The translations under genes were made by a program, and so were the position numbers. From assembly GCF_965638725.1 (NCBI RefSeq), contig NC_134950.1:108894802-108958801 (forward strand): 64,000 bases of DNA. Reading direction: 5' to 3'. Below the pieces are notes generated by a model that did no database searches, was not told the DNA's origin, and was given only the letters and a program-made list of their open reading frames with translations. Source of the stretch: Aptenodytes patagonicus. Lineage: Eukaryota > Chordata > Aves > Sphenisciformes > Spheniscidae. How positions within the stretch are numbered: the first letter of the stretch is position 1; each line of letters opens with the position of its first letter. This document shows, piece after piece, positions 45,701 to 60,700 of this stretch.

Positions 45701-48700
45701 TGGGCAGACTAGGTGCATGGATTGCTTTCATTTTCATTATATTCTTCATATTATTAATTTTATTAATTTTTCATAAATTAACTTTATTAATATAATTATT
45801 AATGTGCATAGTACTCTGTATACAATATATTCAGTATACCGTCTACAGGGTTCTCTGCTTTTCCAGATGCTGCATGCAAATCTAGGAAATCTCTGTCCCA
45901 AGACACAAACTTAAGGTGAGAAACACACTCAGAAGTAGTAATGAGGATACAGAAGAACTGTGCCCCAGAACTAGTGGGTCTGAAATGACTTTGACTTCTT
46001 TTATTGCTGAGTAATTAAAGAGGTAAAAAGAATGCTATCAGTAGAGACAAAGAAGAGCTGATTTGGAGGGACCAGGGTAAAGTGCAGCAATGTACCTAGC
46101 ACTAAGTTCCTGTCCATGATGGGGGTTGGGAAAGGCTGTTTGTTTTGATTGTAGGTTGCACCCAGATTTCAATATAAAAAAGAAAAAAAAAAATCACATT
46201 TTAACATTCTTCTGTTAGTTTTGCAGCAATTCATTACACCTAGACTCTCCCCTTCCCTGCATCTTACGAGGTCGTCTAAGATACTGGGTTTAAAACACTA
46301 CCACTCTGACTTAGGAGCTTTATACACCAATTTGCAGAGAATCCAGAGCTGCAGACAATGAAATCCCAAATGAAGCCATATGAACAACTGCTAGGATAGC
46401 AATTTTTCTTTTCAGGCTACAGTTTTTCTTTGAATTTCAGATTTAATTGTTGTAAAGAAGTAATACAAGTTATCTATAATCACATAGAGTTAGTTGTGTT
46501 TCTGATGTTCCTTGGGAAATTGAAGGATAATGGTTCCTCCACAAATGACCATCATGTAAAATCTTCTTACCTTAGTTCCCGAAGTAGGTACAAGTCCCAC
46601 AGCTGCCATATATGTACTTCCAATTGTCTTGATCTTTTCTATGTCCTTATAATATTCTTTGTCCATAAGCTTTGTTTAAAACATAAAACTGTTAAATGTT
46701 ACATAATATTTTAGACAAGCAACCATAGCTATCAGATAATACGTGCAAGTTGATTAAACCATATTATTTTTGGTAAGTTGAGGCTTGCCCACTTTGAGGT
46801 CATTGAAAAACCTACCGTTAACTCACATTTTAATATTCTTCCTATATTAGAGGAATTTGAGGTCAGACTCACATACCTAAAAGTACAAACTGGGCACTTT
46901 GGAGAAGACCAGTGGACACCAACTACAATTAAATAGGAAGTTTACAGTACTGTTTTATTAGGCAGTTCAAGATAGCTGAGTTGCTACAGATAATCTCTGT
47001 TGATAGTAATTCGGTAGAACTGATATGATCAAAAGACAAAGTGTTTAGACCTTACCTCATCAAAATCAGCAATAATTTCATTTAACAGGCGTAAACATTC
47101 CACTCCCATATTATTGCCGTCCAATTCAATGTAGAAATCATTGAAATTTGGGATGGAAGCAAACATCACTCCCACTTGTGAATATGACTGGTAATAAAGG
47201 TCCTGCAGTTCATAAGCAAGATACAATTTTTACTTTAAAAGATTAAGGTAAACCAGGCATCATTATTATGATATCTATTCTACTGCTAAGCAATAGCTAG
47301 GACAAAAGCCATAATTTTTGGTAGAGAGAAAGCCAGCCTTATTAAAAAAAATGTTGAAAGATCTCTCCACTCAAAAACACAAAAGAAAATTAACAGCAAA
47401 GCTATTAAACCCATTTAAAACAACTTAGACTTTTTCTTTGTTCAGACATGGAAGCAGTGAGTAAAAATTTTGTAGAAACTCTTAACAGTTGTAGTACTTT
47501 TATTGTATGAGAAATATAATTGCATTTTCTCAATTTTGTTTTATAACTAAAATAGGAGACGAAACAATTTTGCCCTGCAGCACAAAACCAGCCTCGCTCC
47601 TTCATGTCTTTCCCTGAGTTGCAGAGTCCTGTGTTCAACACTAACAATATAATGCTGTTCTGTACGGTAAGGTTTCTGCTTAAGAATTTGGAGGGCTCGT
47701 GGGAAGTAAAACCACTCTTCTGTGGTTCAAATACATTGATCCAAACTCTCAAGAGCAGTACGGTCATTACGGTGACTCCAGTGCTACAGGTATTGCAGCT
47801 GCACCGGAAGGACTCTGGTAAGGGCTTCCTGAACCACTTTATTTAATCACTGCAGCCTTTGATGTTAAAAGCTACTGAGTCTTCCTTGGGTGTGTACAAT
47901 TCTCTGTTTTTAACTTTAAATGGATGGGTTTGGTAATGGCAGCGTATTTCCAGAGCTAGAGTGGTTCATATGGAAGTCTCTGGCAGTTCATACACTTCAC
48001 CATTCAGAACCAAACTGAGCTCATGAAATACTGTGATAAATCCCCGTATTCTAAATTGTTTGAAAAAAAATTAGTGATTTGCATGCAGGCACTTGGCTGC
48101 ATTGATGCTGAATGACACAACGTTCCCTTATCCTGCTTTTTATTAAAATTCTTCAGAGGAGGATACTACAGCGAAAGAAATAATCCCAATCTAATTCTTG
48201 AACACAAGTTTTTACAAAACTATTCCTTTTAACATGAATGAAATTTTGTAAGTCCAAGCCTTTCTTGAAAACACAGTTGAAAGGTAACCCAAGCTACATA
48301 GGGTCATACCCATACAACATCACCATGTATTTAAATTTTGTCTTGGTTTACCATATTTCTTGGATTAGACATAAGAAAATGCTGTGCAACATGTGCTGGC
48401 AACAGGTTGAAGAGAATTCTTTTATTATCCAGCTTGACTCTCTCCATATCATCTCTCTCTTCTTCTGCCTGTGGGGATAGGAAAAGAAAAACCTTTCCAA
48501 AAAGCAAAAAAATTAGCTGAAGCCAAAGTATCTTCTATTAATTCATCCTTTGAAATTAAACTGAGCAAAATAATGCCTGCAAAGTAGAGTGGGAACAGTT
48601 CTCCTATACCATGCTTTTATGTTTGGGGCAAGATCCTTAGTAATTCAAGCTAAAGTCTCTGGGCCGATGACTACTTTCAGGGCTTGATCAGCTAAGTGTT

Positions 48701-51700
48701 TTGGTGTCTTCTGTAGTTCTCTGATCTTTTAAATAGGCCCTTGATATTTTTACAGAGTAAAAAGCTAGAATAATCCCACTTAAGTCACATTGGTCTTCGA
48801 GGCCAATTACTTCCCAGGTAGGTGGAGACAGTGACAGCAGTATTTGATCCACCTTTCAAAAAAGAGAAGCCTGGAGAATCACCAGTGTTTAAAGCAAACC
48901 TACATAATTTTGCAGTAAAATGGCAACAGACCTGGTAAGACAGTAACTTCAACAGAGAAGAAGGTTTTAAAATGGAACATCCTTAAGAATGATATGCAAT
49001 TAAAAAATTATTTTAATATAAAAAATAATTAGCATTTCTGGAGTTGGTTTTAATTACTCTGGTATTTGGCATGAAAACATATACAGCTCCTGTGCACATA
49101 AATTTCTGTGCACAACAGCAACAGAAATTCTATCATTCATGTGAATGACAGCATTCAGAAAGAGTACCTAGGAGTTAACACAGGTGAGTTCCTTAACCCG
49201 AGATACTGGTATCTTATTACAAGTGTCTTGACTCACAGGAGTTAGTGGGAGTCATGCATTAGGAAACAATTCTAAAAATCAGACCCCTTATTGGAAAAAT
49301 ACTGACTATCTAGGGATCTCACTTGGGACTCCTAGGTTTGCAAATTCCAGCCTAGTCCTTAGTAGACTCTTCTGCAAAATTACTTCTCTGGAATTTGCTC
49401 CTTGTTGTTAGAGTGACTTTTGGCCCCACATTCTGATTTCAATTAGAGAATGTGATCAGTACCATATAATTCATCTCATAGAAATCACAGCTTATTCTTT
49501 GCTCTTCAATCACACTCAACAGAACTGTAACACAAATCTTCTGCCGTGATCCCAATATGAAGTTATTTATCTAGTTACAGTCAGCAGAAGACTAGGAGGC
49601 CAAATTCTCATGCATTGTTGAGAAACTACAATCATGTAAACCACTGAAGAATCTTCTCTAATCTTTGTTGGTGTCTCTTTTATATCTAGAATTTGCTACC
49701 CTGATCTATTACAAAGTCCACATACTTTTCTCACTGTCCATTCCTGCCTAAGTAGGAGAAAACCAGTCACCTCTTGCCTTTGTATAGTCTTACAATATTC
49801 TTTTCATGTGATTTTTTTTTCAGGAAGCTAATTTTTGCTTTCCATGACAAAACTTAGGAAATAACCTTTTTATTCAAATCACACAGTATGCTTTGCCTTG
49901 CAGTTTACTTCTGTATTCTTAAATTTCTTTACAAGTAGAAAGAATGCTAAAAGAGAACTGGGTTTATAAACATAAGTTCTTCAGGAATCATTCCCTTTTG
50001 AAATAAATTCTCAGCTCCTCCTCTAATTTGTGTAATAAGAATCAGAATTTATTCCAGAGGTGAAATATCAGTAAACATTAAATAGCAGTTAAGCCCTGCA
50101 AGAAATATACCTGAAATTTTTATTTTAAGCAAGTATCTATTTCCTGTTTGTGAGCTGTTTTCCTGACACTTTTTTTGCTGTTTAAATTTCATATGCTGTT
50201 TTCTTAAAATATCCTTCCCCTATTTTGGTGGTATAACTGTCTCTTATTGTTGTCTATAAACATGTGTAATGGCCTCGTGCCTTTAGTCTGACTGTTGGAA
50301 TTTAAATGTTCTAATAGTAAAAATAAAAATTTTTTTCCCCCTGAAAATCCAAACCAAGCTTATAACTCCATTTTTACATCATATTGGAATATGGGAAATT
50401 TTACTCGGACGACAGCAATGAGATTTGCAAACTGAATTCATGCTCTGAATAAAAAATCCATTTTGGACTTGCTTATCCATTCCTCTATTTTTTGAATGAG
50501 AACTTTTTTGTTACTTTCTTCCTAGGAACGTTTAAGGTTCTCAGTTAAGCTCCTAATACAATATGGGGCAGAATAGCAGCTTAAAGAACAATACACCTTT
50601 GGGCAGGGTGTAGAGATTTCTGGACAAGTCAAAGTAATCAAGCAGGAGTAGGTAAGTGGAGTAATCAGTTTGACACATTGCATGGATAATGATGTTGCTC
50701 AATCACTGGCAGCTGCTGTTCATTTCTGAACTGGAAATATGTGATCAGATTCCTCTGCCTTGCCCAGTCGTGCACCAAAGCGTTCATTTTGGAAGACATG
50801 ATTGAGAAGGTTCTTCAGCAATATGTAGTGTTTCCTACCATTGTGTATGATTCACAACAAAAGTTTCAGAGCAAGCCACAGCACAAGGACAAAGCTGCCA
50901 GCACTGAAGCAGACCCTTGTGACCTTGGTCATGTTGCTGGACTTCTGTCCAGGCTTTGATGCACAGAAATAGAAGATGATTCTAATACACCAACATAGAA
51001 TAAATGAGAAAGGACACTCTAGCCTGTTGGTTTTCTGGTTGTTTCCTTCTGACGGAACTTTAAGGCATGTAATGGCTTTTCTCCTCCTTTCTATCTTGCT
51101 TCAATACGGTCATGAAACTACTGGGATAGAAATGCCATTGACACTACTGTGAGTGTGCAGGTGTGGGTGTGGCAATATTCACAATGATGGGATCACAGCC
51201 GTGCCTAAGAGGCTGAGAATTGAGCTCTTCAGTGAAGAGCTAGTGGCTCACACCAAACCACCAAAGTCATGACTGAAGGGGTGGCAAAATCCCTTAAAAG
51301 CAGGGAAAAGCATCAAGGATATCACCATTGCTATGAAACACAGTAGAATGCTACATTTCCAACACACCTAGCAAGCATCTCTTCCCCTCTTTGGATGCAA
51401 AACTGTTAACTACAGTTTAGACTCTAAGAAGGTTCAGTTGCCAGAAATGAGATGAAAGCCTCTAAGGTCATGGAAGGCCGTTGAATAATACCATGGTGGG
51501 TAATGGTAGCAAACCCTAAATAGAGACAAAATATGCAAACAGCAGAACGAAGGGAATGTAGGTCAAGTGCTCTTAGCTTTTTGTGCCCTGGCCTATTTCA
51601 GGTAAGGCACTTCCTAGCCAACAGGGAGAGAAGAGTGCACTCTCTCCCTGTGGTTCAGGGAGACATTTGCACTGGCAACGCCTGTGTGGGGCAAGGCAGT

Positions 51701-54700
51701 GCCATGAAGAACAAGATGTGTTAGCTCCGCCCAACCTAGCCCCAGACCTAGAAGCAGAACATTCATGGAATTAGCATAGCACTCCTTCTGACCTACACTT
51801 AGTTGTGTTGAAAAGCAAGGTATATTAGCTTAGACCACATACTGCATTAATACCCTAGCCAGAGTCTCTGCATGGATTACACTTACACCATCCAGACTTA
51901 CCGAATGTCTAACATCCTGCCTTTATTAAACTGATCTGCTAGGAATATGAACTGAAGTGTACCGTCTCTGCCACTACTGCATAGAGTTTGAGTATCCATC
52001 CTCTCGCCCTGCACCACCTAAGACAGCTCTCATATATGCAGCTCCTCAGGAGCTGCCTGGGGAAAGAGGAAAGATCTCCTTGTGTCTCTTGCAAGGGAAG
52101 ATAAGGAGTGAAGGTGAGGTAAAAAAAGACTTGGTCATGTTTGGCAGTGAGGACTCTAAAACTATACCATCACACGGCTCTATGGGAAGGGAAGTAAACT
52201 GATTACTGATATGTTCTGGACCTTTTTCCAGCTTCCTGCTTTCTGCCCTTCAGGGGAATGCAATGAAAACTGTCTTTCCTCCTTGTGACTCATGAACTCC
52301 TAGTGCCTACTCTTTGAGCAGCTGAGATAAAAGGATGTGTAGGCATCACCCTTTCCCAGGCAAAACAGACATTGAGAAGGGAGAAGGAGTACTTGGGGCT
52401 GGAGAAAGAAGATTAAAATAGCACAGATCACAGGTATTTACATTCCTGGTGGAAATATTATCCAGACAGCTAAATAGCACCCTAACCCTGGTCTGTTTGC
52501 CCCTATTCCTATTGGTTAATTAAGGAAAGCTGCCAGCATGATATTTATGCAATAGCTGCTGGCTCAAAAAACAAGGCAGATTACTGTGAAAATAAACAAG
52601 AAAGAAAATACATAGGCATGAGCAGCATCATTTTTCACATTCTGCTTTTTGCTTATACCTGTTTGGTATTTGTGGCAGCTAGGTAATTTTGCAGAACTTA
52701 ACTGGATTTGCAGAGCTGCAGTATTTAAAAGCAGGCTTTGTTTTTGCTTCAGACCTGGTGACAAAATTTAAAATGTTCTTTGGTACTATGGCTTTTGACA
52801 TCAATGTAATTAACAGCTATTGCATTTTACAAAGTTATGCAGCATCTCACAGTTTTTATAATGCTGGTAGCTGGTTACACATCCCCTGTTCAGAAAGTGG
52901 TCTGAGCTGTTGTATCACCTGAGCTATCAGGTGACTGTTTAATAAGCATAATAATGCTGTAGCAATGTCACTGACTGAAGAGTTATCACATGAAAATACA
53001 CTGTTTCAAGATACAGCTAAAAAGAGCGGGGCACTGGTGCCGCAGAAACATCATCTTTGTACCTGAAGGTGGCACTAAAACCACAGGGAAGAGACCCATC
53101 ACGTTGCTTCTGTAGGGCCAGATTTTTAAGAGGAAGTGCAAGCACACCTAGCAAGTCTTGCCTGCCGACTGTGAAATACATATTTCTTACAAGTGTCACG
53201 GATTAGAAAAGACAGCTGAATGATATTCGAGTATTCCCTAAAGAATGCAACAATCAGTCATATCATTGTATCATTCTTATTTTCCTCCCCTGACAAATCC
53301 TGGGTGAGTGAGCAACTCCAGGTTTTTGGCAGTTTTAGCTTCTTCATGAATATATTGCTTGTATTTATTAGTCCTTTTTTTTTTTCCAGTTTTGTTGAAT
53401 AACTTGCATAAGCAAAAGTGATTATCAGTCACCAATAAGTAAAATGCTCCTATATTTGCTATTCACAGTTATTGTCATATGAGGCACACAGAGTTACTCA
53501 ACAATGTTATGTAGAAAATCAAATTATCCTCCCACTGCCTGTTAAAAAAAAACCCAAACAAACCAGATATTTACTGGAAATACTGTGATATTCGGAAAGG
53601 TTAAATTTGGCACAGAAAAAAACCTAGCAAAATCAACAAGAACTTACAACACCATTGACGTGTGAACAGTCAGTACAAATATAAATGTTTTAACAACTTA
53701 TCATCAACCAGAAAAAACTATTTTTTCCACACGATGTACATAAATCATACTGTATTATCTCTGTTCTGGTTACGTAACCTAGATGCATGGAAATTAGATT
53801 AACTTTTCTTGAAACTGTATCATTTTTCTAAATCAGTTTTTCTTGTATGAAATCTGCTTTTCCTTAAAAAATATTTTTTTCCTGATGTGGCAGACAAAAT
53901 CTATGGAAATGGGTTTTCCTCAGACCTTAGCATAGACCACTGAGCATCTATCTATACATTCTTATTAATAATGATATTAATTGCAGGATACTTTCAGTGT
54001 TTAAAGTATCATTTAGTTAGTACTAGACTGTTTGTTGTTCATGATGAAGTGAATGAAAATATTTATGAAATCCTTTTTAGTGCAGCTTATGCCACAAATG
54101 GTTTTATTCACCTGAGAACATTTTTACAGGATTAGCCCCACAATGAGCCTTACTAAAAGTACGCAAATTGCTTACAACTTCCAGAATAGCCCTTGAGCCC
54201 GAAATTCTCCCAGTTGTAAGCCAACAACTGAGAAACTTCCTAAAAATACATGTTGTACCATGTTGGCACATCTTTCACACAGCAGCGGCTGGCTACTGGG
54301 AGATGCGAGTCTCCCACTCTAGCAGTGATTCATGCAATTCAGTGTTTGCACAAAGAACCAGCACACTCACTCTGTAAAACAGAAGAAAATCTCCACAGTC
54401 CCTGTGCACTAAGTCAGTGGTCTTTCTAAAACTTCTGCTACCAAGAACGTAACCAAGTTAAGCCAACATGGTTCAATGGTAAGCAGTACTGCAGCTGTAG
54501 AGAAACATGACCAAGAATGCTGTTTAACCATATACAGGGCTCCTGCAGTCCAGCAGCTAGAGGAAACTGCCACTCAGGAAGGTGGTTTTTACCCTTGTCT
54601 CCTCTTAAAGATTGTTAAACAATTAGTAGCTTGGAGTTTGCTAACTATTCAAAGGCAGTTTTAACATACAGATATTTCCAACCAACAGTCTTCCCAGAGC

Positions 54701-57700
54701 TTTTAATACTCAGACGTTTACTATGCCAAAAAGCCTAATAAGTACAAAGATAATGTGGTTTTTACTTATCCATTTGAATCGGTAAGCACCATAAGCACTT
54801 CTGTAGCATCCATCATGATGGTACTTCTGCATGTTATGTTAATTAGCCCTTGTATTCAGTATCATTTACAACCAACACATGGAGTGAAAACCAGGACAAC
54901 ATTCCTTACAACTTATTATTCACTATTATTTATTGTACAGGGAATAGATCTTCCACGTGGAATTGAGAAGAACAAGGGTATATGCCCAGATCATCAAAGA
55001 GGCCAAGCATCTACGCAGCATACCGATTTCAAAGAATGGTAGTCATGTTGATCCCTAATTTCTGAATTTTCTACCTACACTGATTTTTTTTTTCCCCTTC
55101 TGATTATTATCATGCAAATCTCACAGACAAGATGGTACCACATAAGTACCTGATTTGCAACTGACAAGAAAAATAAAATGGCATTTGATCTTCTCAGATG
55201 AAAAGCACTTTTTGAAATGGTACCTGAAGATGCCGCTGGACATTACTGAAATTTGATAGGCATCCATATGTCTTAACTCCCCTTATTGTCCTTTGGAGTA
55301 AGTGCACAATGGCTTTAACAATAGTGGTAGACGACTAGGTATTTCTGTAAAACCTGGCCCCAAGAAAACAGAAAAAGTTTATATTTCTTCCTTTACTATT
55401 CTCCAGTTCCGGTCTTTCAGCAGGCAAGCATCCCATTAGTTTCCTGTACTTAAATTTTTAAAAATAATTGATTGCTAATTAAAAGCCAACTTAAACCTAA
55501 GAATCTTTAAGCAGTACATTCCTTAGGGATGCACAATTCACTGTGCAAGTCATAGTAGCTGGAATGATGAAAAGCCTTTAAGATGCTGGAACTCACTCTT
55601 GACGTGTTGAAAGGCCACAGGATAGCAAAACAGTATCTTCCTGCCTGCTACTCTATTTCATGGCTAGGAATAACATACCGAAGGTCTCCTATTCATGGAT
55701 CATATGGCACTCACATACCTCCACCATGTGCCAATCTATATAAAGATAGCCACAATACAGCAGTCGTGCTGCTCTGAGTTTCAAAGTCAGGGGATTTTTT
55801 GTTTCCACCTGAAAACTATATTTGGCACCACAGCAAGCAGAAACTATTATCAGTTTGTCCAAAACAAACTTCTGAGGCTGACAGGCACAGCACCTATCAC
55901 CTGCAGGTCATAGGACAAAAATTAAATGAAGCTATCACACGCTGTTGACTCAGTTAAACAGCACAGAGTCCACAGAAATTATAGACAAGGTAAACTTAAA
56001 TCATAAAGGAGGTGGACGTGGTCTTGGACATCAAGACAAACAAAAAATCTCAACAGAGCTTAACTGTTATGTTGAAAAACTTTAAGAGTAGAAGATAATA
56101 GAGCTAAGTCATTCCTGATTTCTTCATTCTAGGTTACACAGTAGAGTCAGGGATGTGTTTAACCCATGTGTTCCAGTCTTGATCTTACACATAAAAGCAA
56201 GCACTGCAACACTTTATACAGTCTTCTTAACAACATAGTTAACAGGGCGTAGGTGAGAACAGGATGTGACCTTTGTGAATTGCAAGAGTGTAAGAGCATA
56301 AGATTTATCAGAAACGCAACTTCCAAATTCCACCAAAACAAACTGAGGTCTTCTTCAACTTTCTCCTTCCCTCAGGGGCCAGTGTGAAACACTTTGGAGG
56401 TGGCAATAGGACAGCTGAGAGGCATGACATTTCCTGATGCCCCTGCTTATGGCTAGTATAATTTCTATAGGTTTTGCTGTGATTATGATAGTTAGGAAAT
56501 ATATTTTCAAAAAAAAGTCCATGCACTTGTTATCTAAATAAATTTCTGATCTTCCTTTGGAAAAGAGTTCCATAGTTTCATTGCATGATATAAGTATTTC
56601 CTTGTATCAGTTTTATTTTCTTCTTTTCAGTTTACCTGAACACCAACTTATTTTCACCCCTTTTTGTATTACAAGATGAAAAAAACTGCATGGATTTAAT
56701 TTCTTTATCTCAAATTTATATTGCTAACAGTCAATTTCCCATGTTTGAAATTCTCTCTATTCATAATGCACCTTAGATAGAAATATATTACTTCATTAAT
56801 AATGTACTGTTATGGAACAACAAACAAACAAAAAATCACCTCTCCAGAGCAAATGAATTTTATAGGTCTATGGAAAGAAAGCTCTAATAAGTTTTCTCTG
56901 TAAACCCCAACAGACATGAAAAATCTTGAAAGTGTCTTAGTCCAACTAATTTGTTCTGAAAGTATTTGCAAGCCAATTCAAAAAGTCAGACATCATTTTG
57001 TGTGCATGGATACTAGAAAGAAAAGTCCTGTGACTTACCTGCACAGCCCAGAGGTAGTCCAGACGCAGTTTCAAGTCCACCTGTCTGGAATGCAGTGCCA
57101 AAGCACAAGAAAATAGCAAAATGGCTAGTATTGGTTCATAGCCATGCATATAAAAGGAGCCACCCCTTAAAAATGAAAGGAAAGTAAATGGGTTATTCCA
57201 GGTTTTCTAATAACTAACACTGCATATTTTTAATATCAGATCTTTAGTTTAGAACATGTGGGTACCCGCTAATCACTAGCCTTTTCTGAGGACGCTCATA
57301 CGGGTGGGGAGATGGGTGACAGTAAATCTGATCGCTGCATCACACTAACATTCAACTTCCTGAGGATTTTATAATGCTATACATTATTGTAATGTGTATA
57401 CATGCTTTTAATTAGGAAATATAAAAACTCTCAAAAGCTTAAATGAAATTGGAATTGGCTGAGGGCTGCTGAAATATGGAAGTGAAGTTAACAGTGTTTT
57501 TCTATTTCATATTATAATTAGACTGCAGTGTGTTCAGCTGAGGTATGTTAGCATAAAACTACAGAATAATGGGGCAACACTTGCTAGTTCCGAAAAGCTG
57601 ATCTCCTGTTGATGGGTATTACTAGAATCCTACAATTGCTGGGGAGAGGATGGCTTAAGTATTTCTTACGCTCTACTGAGTATATAGCCCTCAGCAGCAC

Positions 57701-60700
57701 TGAATGCTAGAGGACAATTCACATACGAGGAGTCAGTCGTGACTATACAGAAATACCCATTGCTTTAACTTTGCAAGGTACCTACCCCACTGCTTTTCTG
57801 TAACCGCTGAGTTCCAGAATAACTATGTACAAAATTGTAACAAAAAGCAGGAGAATCATTTTTGGCAAGGAAGATACACGTAGAAATATTGCCAAGGTGA
57901 GAGTCCCCACTACACAGGAAAGGAAAGCATAGTGTGCTGTGTCACATGGAAGTTCATTCATTGTTTTATTTGTTCCACCAGGAGAAATGATAACTATTGA
58001 ACTGCTGGAGTTGGTATTCCAAACCCAAGGCATACAGCCAACCTAGAAAAGACAGGAGAGGCGAGAAGGGGAGAAAGTTAAATATGAAATAAACAGAAAT
58101 GCAGCTGCTGTGGGGGCTGACTGTAGTGCGTTTCTAATTGAGAAAATATGGCCATGGAATTCCCATCCAGCTCACCGCTCTAATAAAATCTCTCTCCTTT
58201 TCCTGTAACGCTTTACTCAGTTTTAGGTGGGAGACACTCTTTGTTCATTAGATGCCAGTAAAGCCAACCAATTAAAGTCTGGGCTTATTTGAATAGTTTC
58301 CCTCTCAGTGCTCAAAGCCAAGAGATTCTCAAGCCAACATATTCCTGCAAAATTAAGGAACTTCAGTAAACATTTTATGTGGCCATGCATGTGAGAAAGG
58401 TTCTTGCACAGAGCACAGAAAGAAATGTGTTTGTTTTAATGACTATGTAAATTGTATCAATTGCAATTAATCAAATATAAAATAAAACATATTTTAATCT
58501 TTGATTGAAAAGCTAAACATGAATAATATCTTTTCTCCACTGCAGAGCTACTTCTGCTATCACATATGATTCAAATACAAGGCCTCATCTTTAGCTATCC
58601 CTGCCATTTCAGTTATGCAAGGAGTTTCATTTCCTCCCTAGACTGGGAAATAAAAAAATGTTTTAGTGCATTTCCTATGTGAAATTTGAGGAAATTTAAC
58701 CTGCTGCTTCCAAAGGCAATGTCATGTACACATCTCAGAGCTGTTACCTAAGGAAGGGAGGAATTTCTGGCAAATAGTGCAAGTCCCTAGAGCTCCAGTT
58801 TTAATTGCACTCCAACCTTCACCCCTTATGAAGGGTGAGTACAAGAGTTAGCATAAAAGGGGAGAGTGGGATGGTAGTGTGAAATTGATTTTAACAGGCA
58901 CCACCACATAAGCCCTGCCCTGTACTTAAGCTTCTCTTTTGAAGTGTGTTATTAGACCTTTTTATTTAATCCTAACCACTGATAATGAAATTTTATAGCA
59001 TGCTGTAAAATAACTGACAACCTGAAAGGTTATTAAGCAATATATTTTACAGGTGGTTGTAGTAATTTAAAAAGATGAGGCATAACAGATAAAATGTGAG
59101 TTAAACTCATAATGGCTAACATTATGAAATAAGATGAGAAAGAGTGAAGTATAAAATCTGTTTAATGTGATTTTGTTCAATATTCTTAAAAATGCTGTTC
59201 AACTAAACTCATCGGAAAACATAGGCATGCAGGAGGGCTTCATAAATGATGTGCAATCCATCCAGGAAAACACCATATGCTCTACAACTAAGAGTAAAAC
59301 CTCAACACCTAGCTCCTCTGCTAGCTGAGACTTCTAGAGGCATTACTTTGCAGGAATGAATAATTTCTACTGATTAAACATTTCTCCTAAGCATTTCAAT
59401 GGTTGCAGGCTATTTTTGCTTCAGTAAAGGATAAGGTTATATTTGTGACCTATTCTAAGTTGTAACTGAATGATCACTGCCTTGTTGGAGGCCAGAACAT
59501 CTGAATTCTAATCTGCTTTCTTCCACTGATGTTCACCGTTGCCTTAGGCCTTATGATGTCTGTTTCTCATTTTCACCGTCTTTAAGCGGCAACAATGGTG
59601 CTTGTTTCATTTGATCAAAGTAAGAGTCAGGGGGCTGATCCATAAAGGTTCCAGCTGTCATAATATTAATCTCAATCCCAAAGTCAGATACACAGAACTT
59701 GCTGAGATGCTAGCTAGCCTGGAGGCACTGCACATCTCTATGCATCTTAGGCTTATATGCACATTAAGAACCACATACATGTCTGTGTGCTATTAGGGCT
59801 GTGTGTTACTCACACAGCTGATGTTCAGGAATTCCCAGAAATGTCTGAACAACAGTAATTCTTCATATGTCTCAGGACATTGGAATTCGCAGACAAGGGA
59901 TCCTCTGCCCATTCAGTTCATGGGGATCAGCTTGGTAGATGTTCTCAGGGCAGGTCCAGGGACGAGTGAATACACAAAATACAAAATAAGGGGCTTGGCA
60001 TCTCAGTCAGCACTGTGAATTGCTCATGAAATCACTGTCTTCCTATTGGTCAGAACACATTGCCCAAGTCCCGCAGAGAGACATGATTTGAGACATCTGC
60101 CTTCTCAGCATTTCCAATTGTGTTTAGTGTGCTATTTTTGTGTGGATTCTTTCCTTTGGGTACCCTAACATGTTTAATTCATTAGCATTAGCAGCCAAAA
60201 TTCTGAAATTGAGTGCTAGGAATTTGACAAGGCAACTAAATGCCAAATACTTAGGTGGAAATTTAAATCCCATTTGACATTCAAGTCCATCATGTAGAAC
60301 TAGCTGCTAATCTACAGTAAAAGACGCTCAATTTTCAGAAGTATTGAGCAAGTTCACTTCATACAAGAGAAGCTTCCTAGACATTAGATGTGAATGGATC
60401 ATGTAAGTAGCACGGTGTAAGTACCTCTTCTCGTTACGCAATACTGTCCATATTTTAAGATCTCGTTATCCTTTCTGATCTGCCTGGACTAAAAATATCC
60501 CCCTGTTATTACACAGAAATGTGTTTGGTAAGTTGCCACATAGAAATAAGTAATGTTGTTTGATACCATGCCTTGTCTGTCACAAAATATCAGCCATTGA
60601 ACTAGTAAGCAAATTGAACATTTAAAAATAGTTTTCCCATAAAGTACAGGTCATCAGCAGACTATGTGATACTAAGGTTTGCTATAAAAATTTCCATAGG

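Noticed and set aside
47405-47767. 120-codon minus-strand frame inside an ADCY1 intron
   Set aside because: It lies between two exons that already join in frame, and its product does not resemble any cyclase segment.
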